Assembly (NCBI GenBank): GCA_964568485.1
Contig: CAZMRA010000234.1
Coordinates: forward strand, 1 to 8,111
DNA length: 8,111 nucleotides
Source of the DNA: CFX5 sp964568485
Lineage (GTDB): Bacteria > Chloroflexota > Anaerolineae > Caldilineales > Caldilineaceae
Direction: 5' to 3'
This document shows positions 7,480-8,111 of this stretch, in pieces. Each line of letters opens with the position of its first letter. The first letter of the stretch is position 1. Under the pieces are notes generated by a model that did no database searches, was not told where the DNA came from, and worked only from the letters and a program-made list of their open reading frames with translations. The translations under genes and the position numbers were made by a program.

Positions 7480-7531
7480 TTAGGCAGCGGCCTGAATACT
7501 CGAGCAGTTAGGCTCCCGCAGAAGCCTGACT
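7480..7531 (+). repeat. Two tandem related inverted repeats (hairpins) in the leader
   Basis: The first inverted repeat is TTAGGC, loop AGCG, GCCTGA (7480-7495), with one G-U pair. The second is AGTTAGGCT, loop of 8, AGCCTGACT (7506-7531), nine pairs including one G-U. Both share TTAGGC on the left and GCCTGA on the right, and AGTTAGGC recurs at 7478 and 7506, 28 bases apart. Neither is followed directly by a T-run (six T at 7550-7555, 18 bases after the second), so a simple terminator is unlikely. They may be paired operator sites or an RNA leader structure. Confidence 0.5.
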
Positions 7532-7666
7532 TCTATTAAAATGCGTATCTTTTTTACAACGAAAATTTAACAGCTTCTGCACTGGTTTTGTTGCAACTTC
7601 CAACCTAATCCACCAAAAATCTTTCTCTCTAAGCTGTCTAGCTTGCCACCACAAGGGAGCAGTGCA

Positions 7667-8111
7667 ATGCGTCAATCAAACCGATTCTACTATTTGTTTA
7701 CGTTATTCCTGGTAAGCATGCTCGCTTTGGCGGCTTGTGAGCCAGCTGGTGTGCCACTACCTGGCGCGCCAGCCAGTGAAGCAACCACACCAGCATCGAC
7801 GACGGCGATGACCACGGCAGGAGCAACCGCAGCCGCTGCGCGTCCCAACGTCGTCTACGACTTGCCAGATCTAGCCGGGCGGACAGTAATTGCAGTAACG
7901 GCCAATGATTTCACGCCCTTTCAATACCTAGATCCGCAAACCGGCGAGGCCATGGGCTATGAATATGATTTGATGACCGAAATCTGCAATCGCCTCAACT
8001 GCACCATCGAGTGGCAGAATAGCTCGTGGGATACGATGATCGCTGCGGTCAATGCCGGCCAGTTCGACGTGGGCATGGACGGCATCACCATCACCGCAGA
8101 ACGCGCCGAGC
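7667..8111 (+). CDS. Family 3 extracellular solute-binding lipoprotein, 3'-truncated by window edge
   Basis: The first 148 residues of an ABC-transporter substrate-binding protein, anchored on the outer face of the membrane. ATG 7667 follows GGGAG at 7655-7659 with 7 bases between. The signal peptide has a basic start (R2, R6), a hydrophobic core and a textbook lipobox L21-A22-A23-C24. An Ala/Thr/Pro-rich linker runs to about residue 65. The SBP_bac_3 domain then begins with GRTVIAVTANDFTPFQYLD and continues through MGYEYDLMTEICNRL, WDTMIAAVNAGQFDVGMDG and ITITAERA, all standard for binders of polar amino acids or similar small ligands. Family members are usually 250-300 residues, so about half is missing. 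Permease and ATPase genes, if linked, would lie beyond the window. The ligand cannot be assigned from this part. Confidence 0.93.
   Translation, partial: MRQSNRFYYLFTLFLVSMLALAACEPAGVPLPGAPASEATTPASTTAMTTAGATAAAARPNVVYDLPDLAGRTVIAVTANDFTPFQYLDPQTGEAMGYEYDLMTEICNRLNCTIEWQNSSWDTMIAAVNAGQFDVGMDGITITAERAE

Larger units (their letters stand above)
7325..7666. other. Divergent intergenic region, no gene
   Basis: These 342 bases separate the divergently transcribed propeller lipoprotein and solute-binding lipoprotein genes. They hold a strong minus-strand promoter, a weaker plus-strand promoter candidate and tandem hairpins. The rest, about 7532-7654, is AT-richer than the flanking genes and carries an 8-base palindrome GTTGCAAC at 7590-7597 and a small hairpin AAGCT/AGCTT at 7631-7644. 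I see no convincing small ORF, tRNA or rho-independent terminator. Confidence 0.8.

Noticed and set aside
7506..7555. Hairpin plus T6 as a rho-independent terminator or attenuator
   Set aside because: The T-run starts 18 bases after the stem ends, too far for intrinsic termination, and no alternative stem next to the T-run was found.

Overview
The window holds seven protein-coding genes, five complete and two cut by the window edges. It is moderately GC-rich and densely coding. The gene styles suggest a Chloroflexota bacterium: an N-terminal membrane/spermidine-synthase-like fusion with a DAYRPPYIP motif, a lipoprotein joining a WD40-type propeller to DUF4352-like domains, and a solute-binding lipoprotein with a long Ala/Thr/Pro linker. 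This placement is inferred from family resemblance only; there is no rRNA or marker gene here.

Plus strand, positions 1-4385, is a run of four closely spaced genes. They are the 3' part of an MFS_3/EntS-type exporter, a membrane-anchored spermidine-synthase-like protein 12 bases downstream, a RimJ/RimL-type GNAT acetyltransferase, and a fumarylacetoacetate-hydrolase-fold enzyme of the GguC/AraD1 type. Spacing suggests one transcript, at least for the pairs separated by 12 and 20 bases. No shared pathway is evident.

Minus strand, positions 7324-4382, is a two-gene operon: a secreted beta-propeller lipoprotein followed after 9 bases by fdhD, the sulfurtransferase that activates molybdenum-dependent formate dehydrogenase. 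A near-consensus sigma70-type promoter (TTGACA, 17 bases, CATAAT) drives it. fdhD converges on the FAH-fold gene so tightly that the two stop codons overlap within a CTAG tetranucleotide.

Positions 7325-7666 are a divergent intergenic region. It carries the minus-strand promoter, a weaker plus-strand promoter candidate and two tandem related hairpins in a leader of about 200 bases. Downstream starts a family 3 extracellular solute-binding lipoprotein, cut by the window end.

I see no mobile element, CRISPR array, tRNA or clear new defence or biosynthetic system. The points most worth checking are the leader of the solute-binding gene, the fdhD-lipoprotein coupling, and the likely non-polyamine role of the spermidine-synthase-like protein.
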